A DNA stretch of 16,921 nucleotides from assembly GCA_937925895.1 (NCBI GenBank), contig CALANC010000371.1:1-16921 (forward strand), in the 5' to 3' direction. Below are positions 14,298 through 16,921 of the stretch, in pieces. This DNA comes from an uncultured Desulfobacterales bacterium (GTDB lineage: Bacteria > Desulfobacterota > Desulfobacteria > Desulfobacterales > UBA11574). The notes below the pieces were generated by a model. That model did not search any database, was not told the DNA's origin, and was given only the letters and a program-made list of their open reading frames with translations. The position numbers were made by a program, and so were the translations under genes. Positions within the stretch are counted from its first letter, which is position 1. The number at the start of each line of letters is the position of its first letter.

Positions 14298-15029
14298 ATG
14301 ACATCAAAAACTTCACTAACTACTGAAGTCATCTCGCAAGCTGAATCGTATGATGGAGTTCGAGCCCGAGTTGTCCGTTTAAAAGATGTTTTGAAAGGTC
14401 CTTCATATCAAGCTGCGTTGGCAGGTCCGAGATACACGGACTCAATGGACGATGTTCCAATTGATAATTGGCCGACAGAGGCCCAAACCGTGTTGATATT
14501 GGGTTTGAATCATCCGGAAAAAGACCCTCGTCAAGACTATTGGGAACGAGGCGATACCTGGGGTAATAGGCGCCTTAGGGAAATATCAGAGTTGATGAAA
14601 CGTTGGCTCCGGGAAAAACACGATTTAACCGCTCTACCGCTACCATATCATGTGGAAAAGGGTGGATTATTTCTGAAAGATGCTGCTGTTTTATCTGGTA
14701 TGGGTATCATAGGCAAGAATAATCTGCTTATACATCCGGAGTGGGGACCGAGAATCAGGTTTCGTTCTATTTTGGTGGAAGGAGATTTCCAAACGACAAA
14801 ATCACTCGAAGGATTCACTCCATGTGAAACCTGCGAGGTGTTTTGCCAAAAAGCTTGTCCAATGAAAGCTTTTCCCCAAGGAAAATACAGGTGGTCAATC
14901 TGCGTTAAGAGGTTAAATGCTGACGTTGAAAATAAAGTTCCCGAGGGAGAAATCGGAGAAAGTGGGAAACGCAATTTGGTGATTAAATATTTCCGAGCTT
15001 GTGAATTGTCGTGTCCGGTAGGAACTTAA
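14298..15029 (+). CDS. QueG-like (COG1600-type) 4Fe-4S reductase
   Basis: This 243-residue protein resembles the epoxyqueuosine reductase superfamily. The N-terminal half includes AQTVLILGLNHPEKDPRQDYW, and VLSGMGIIGKNNLLIHPEWGPRIRF (about 131-155) matches the GLGWIGKN.LLI.P..G motif of QueG. Cysteines follow as Cys176, Cys179, Cys183 and Cys187 (CETCEVFCQKACP), then Cys202, and CELSCP (Cys235, Cys239) near the end, enough for two [4Fe-4S] clusters. It is shorter than true QueG (about 350-380 residues), and lacks the HEAT-repeat tail, so a tRNA role is doubtful. A strong ribosome binding site AAGGAG lies 9 bases before the start, and the gene begins 27 bp after the MerB-like selenoprotein gene, so the two are probably co-transcribed. 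It may supply a reductive step in the same pathway (inference). Confidence 0.82.
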   Translation: MTSKTSLTTEVISQAESYDGVRARVVRLKDVLKGPSYQAALAGPRYTDSMDDVPIDNWPTEAQTVLILGLNHPEKDPRQDYWERGDTWGNRRLREISELMKRWLREKHDLTALPLPYHVEKGGLFLKDAAVLSGMGIIGKNNLLIHPEWGPRIRFRSILVEGDFQTTKSLEGFTPCETCEVFCQKACPMKAFPQGKYRWSICVKRLNADVENKVPEGEIGESGKRNLVIKYFRACELSCPVGT

Positions 15030-15052
15030 AAGTAAAACTTAATATTTTCACC

Positions 15053-15085
15053 TCCCCTAAAAAATACACCACAACATTTTGGGGA
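15053..15085. terminator. Inverted repeat between convergent genes, possible transcript end
   Basis: TCCCC-(T)-AAAA (15053-15062) pairs with TTTTGGGGA (15077-15085) across a 14-base loop. It lies between the QueG-like gene (stop 15029) and the glucokinase gene (stop 15109), which converge. There is no T-run directly after the stem in either direction, so the terminator call is weak. Confidence 0.35.
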
Positions 15086-15108
15086 ATCCATTTGCCAGAA
15101 TTTATATT

Positions 15109-16110
15109 TTATTTTACCATCATAGCGCAATATGCCGCGCCGATTAGGGCAGCTTTATCGTTCAGAACAACCTTAACGGGTATCCTCTCAAGAAAACCCT
15201 TAAAGCGTCCTTTGTTTGTAAATGCTTCCATAAAAATATTTTCTTTTAATTTGGATAAAATTTTTGGTGGAATTCCGCCACCCAGATAAACTCCCCCTGT
15301 AGCCATACCGGTTAGGGCTAAATTGCCAGCAACGGCACCGAAGATGGAGACAAACATATTCAGTACTTCGACACAACCGGGATTTTTACTCACCAGTGCG
15401 GCTTCAGTGACGGCTTTGGCCGGGTCCATTTCTTTTATCTTTATCTTTAACCATTCCGGCTCGCTTAAACGGCCTGAATCTTTGAACCAATTATAAATAT
15501 TCACCAATCCTGATCCGGAAACCACCCTTTCTATACTCACGTGGCCATACTGCTGATGAAGATATTGCCATAGCTTTATTTCTGCTTCGTTATTAGGCGC
15601 ATAATCAGCATGGCCGCCCTCTGAAGGTACTGGCAAGTATCGACCGTCCTGACTAATCAGCATTGCTTTTCCCAGACCCGTTCCAGGAGCAATAAGAGCG
15701 AGATTTTGGTCTTTTTTGGGATCTGCCTGATTTAAAGCAAAGAATTCATCTTTGTTTAATATCGGTATGGCCATCGCAGTGGCAGTTAAATCGTTGACAA
15801 GCTCAACATGATGAAAGTTAAACTTTTTTTTGATCCGATCTTCGTAAATATTCCAGGGGAGGTTGGTTGTTTTGGATTTCCCATCTATCACAGGACCTGC
15901 AACCCCGAAGCAGGCATGGGTAACAGAAACCTTATGGATTTCGAGAAATTGCCGAACAATGCTTTCCAGGTCAGGTGCGGCTTGGCTCGAGAATGTTTCA
16001 ATCACTTTTGGCACCGGGCGTCCTTTTCCCTTGAGGAAAAGCCCCAAATTCGTTTTTGTTCCACCGACGTCGCCGGCCAAAACGAGTGTTTTATCCAATG
16101 TTCTTGTCAT
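15109..16110 (-). CDS. glk: Glucokinase
   Basis: This 333-residue protein has the length and motifs of the bacterial glucokinase (Glk) family. LAGDVGGTKTNLGLF (residues 11-25) is the phosphate-1 ATP-binding motif. TTNLPW (81-86) and LVNDLTATAMAI (104-115) follow, with Asp107 as the catalytic base. APGTGLGKAML (141-151) and SEGGHADYAP (163-172) are the adenosine and sugar-binding segments. MATGGVYLGGGIPPKI near the end is also typical. It phosphorylates glucose to glucose 6-phosphate with ATP in the cytoplasm. The start at 16110 has GGGAG about 9 bases upstream. It is divergent from a GH63-like glucosidase gene, which fits a role in using glucose released from alpha-glucosides or stored glucan. 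Confidence 0.92.
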   Translation of the reverse strand: MTRTLDKTLVLAGDVGGTKTNLGLFLKGKGRPVPKVIETFSSQAAPDLESIVRQFLEIHKVSVTHACFGVAGPVIDGKSKTTNLPWNIYEDRIKKKFNFHHVELVNDLTATAMAIPILNKDEFFALNQADPKKDQNLALIAPGTGLGKAMLISQDGRYLPVPSEGGHADYAPNNEAEIKLWQYLHQQYGHVSIERVVSGSGLVNIYNWFKDSGRLSEPEWLKIKIKEMDPAKAVTEAALVSKNPGCVEVLNMFVSIFGAVAGNLALTGMATGGVYLGGGIPPKILSKLKENIFMEAFTNKGRFKGFLERIPVKVVLNDKAALIGAAYCAMMVK

Positions 16111-16130
16111 AGTCTATATCTCCCGGCAAT

Positions 16131-16522
16131 AAAGAGGCTGCTCCGCGATCCAAGAGCCATGTTAACTAATCGCTCAGCTATGTCTGTCGTGTTGATCCGA
16201 TTTTCTAGAACCAAATAAACGATTTAAAAAAAATAATTGCAAATTTCCAAGTTGTCCATACTATATGAGGTGTTTGATGAAATTGACAAATTCATGTATG
16301 AAAAAAGGCCAAACATATCTGATGTTCGGAATCCCGATTTCTAACGAATAGATAACTTTATAAATACAGACTAATATATGCAAGCCTTAATAACTGTAAA
16401 TCATCTCCAGAACAGTTGGAGTGATCCCTGCGTAAGAAAACAATTTTTTTGGGAGCAAAGGACAAAAAAGTCCGGCTCAAGGAATTTTAATTTCGTTTTT
16501 ACTACATAAGAGAAGAGAGATT
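16131..16522. other. Divergent intergenic region between glk and the glucosidase gene, with two hairpins
   Basis: No gene is supported here. Two hairpins precede the glucosidase gene on the plus strand. The first is CTCCA (16405-16409) with TGGAG (16417-16421), extended by TCA/TGA around a bulged T. The second is a two-tier stem, GAGC (16453-16456) with GCTC (16475-16478) and, inside it, GGAC (16460-16463) with GTCC (16470-16473) and an A6 loop. Neither is followed by a T-run. The glucosidase leader could be structured, but no known riboswitch class was recognised. Confidence 0.45.
16260..16289 (-). promoter_or_regulatory. Candidate sigma70-type promoter for glk
   Basis: On the minus strand TTGTCA (16289-16284) and TATAGT (16265-16260) are separated by 18 bases. 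Transcription would start near 16253, leaving a leader of about 140 bases before the glucokinase start at 16110. The call is by consensus only. Confidence 0.4.
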
Positions 16523-16921
16523 ATGAAGATAACAGCTGAGCACAACCGACTTGTTGAATACCGAAAGCGCAAATTAAACTGGAAAAAATGGGGACCGTAT
16601 CTAAGCGAGCGTTCCTGGGGCACCGTTCGAGAAGATTACAGTGAAGATGGTAACGCCTGGGACTTTCTCCCCCATGATCATGCACGCAGCAAAGCCTATC
16701 GTTGGGGAGAAGACGGCATTGCAGGGATCTCGGACCGAAATCAATATCTCTGCTTTGCTTTGGCTTTATGGAACGGGAAGGACCCCATCTTAAAAGAACG
16801 CATGTTTGGTCTGAGCGGTTCCGAAGGCAATCACGGTGAAGATGTTAAAGAATCTTATTTCTACCTCGATAGCACACCCACGCACAGTTACATGAAGATG
16901 CTTTACAAATACCCCCAGGCC
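16523..16921 (+). CDS. GH63 / MGH1-like glucosidase, N-terminal part (runs off the window)
   Basis: An open frame of 133 codons runs from ATG 16523 to the window edge. It reads [35 protein letters not shown] at about residues 15-50 (described here in two parts: [18 protein letters not shown] and [17 protein letters not shown]), then [16 protein letters not shown] and [13 protein letters not shown]. This matches the start of the bacterial GH63-type proteins with an MGH1-like (mannosyl-oligosaccharide glucosidase-like) catalytic domain, typically about 880 residues long. No signal peptide is seen, so it is probably cytoplasmic. AGAAGAGAGA upstream serves as a ribosome binding site. Divergence from glk suggests joint use of glucose-containing oligosaccharides. 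Confidence 0.85.
   Translation, partial: MKITAEHNRLVEYRKRKLNWKKWGPYLSERSWGTVREDYSEDGNAWDFLPHDHARSKAYRWGEDGIAGISDRNQYLCFALALWNGKDPILKERMFGLSGSEGNHGEDVKESYFYLDSTPTHSYMKMLYKYPQA

Noticed and set aside
1..16921. CRISPR array, tRNA, rRNA or transposase genes
   Set aside because: No regularly spaced direct repeats, cloverleaf-like sequence, rRNA signature or transposase motif was found by reading the sequence; small non-coding RNAs cannot be excluded.

Overview
The window looks like chromosomal DNA from an anaerobic bacterium, most likely a sulfate reducer of the former Deltaproteobacteria (Desulfobacterales-like). This is an inference from gene content: cysteine-rich Fe-S proteins, a gene that only makes sense with selenocysteine decoding, an MttB-superfamily protein, and moderate GC with AT-rich intergenic DNA. 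No rRNA, tRNA, CRISPR array or transposase gene is visible.

Positions 1-11534, minus strand. One long co-directional run is read from right to left: a PLP-dependent transsulfuration-type enzyme (10347-11534), a small metallophosphoesterase (9731-10342), a ParB-like/Lrp-RAM fusion protein (8671-9777), then a complete heterotetrameric sarcosine oxidase set in the classical order soxB, soxD, soxA, soxG (8645 down to 3170). This is followed by a divergent, pyrrolysine-free MttB-superfamily methyltransferase (1896-3149) and an MmgE/PrpD-family protein (541-1869). The N-terminal part of a GlmS-like glutamine amidotransferase (1-478) runs off the left edge. Tight spacing suggests one or a few operons. 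The likely theme is demethylation of an N-methylated amino acid or related amine, with the methyl group oxidised or passed to tetrahydrofolate by the GcvT-like domain of SoxA. Two long inverted-repeat elements sit between soxB and soxD and a third sits between soxA and soxG.

Positions 11987-15029, plus strand. First comes an N-terminally helical protein with a cysteine-rich centre and two [4Fe-4S] ferredoxin motifs, followed by a likely terminator. Next is the most striking gene of the window (13506-14270), a homologue of the organomercurial lyase MerB. Two in-frame TGA codons fall at the positions of the two catalytic cysteines of MerB (Cys96 and Cys159 in the E. coli plasmid enzyme), while the catalytic Asp and the structural Cys are kept. 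A 9-bp stem with a GGUC loop lies just downstream of the second TGA, as expected of a bacterial SECIS element. I read this as a double-selenocysteine organometal lyase of the kind I recall being called SaoL. It is followed, 27 bp later and behind a good ribosome binding site, by a QueG-like (COG1600-type) Fe-S reductase.

Positions 15109-16921. A glucokinase (minus) and the start of a GH63/MGH1-like glucosidase (plus, cut by the right edge) are divergently arranged around a 412-bp intergenic region that holds a candidate promoter and two small hairpins. They look like a separate alpha-glucoside/glycogen utilisation pair.
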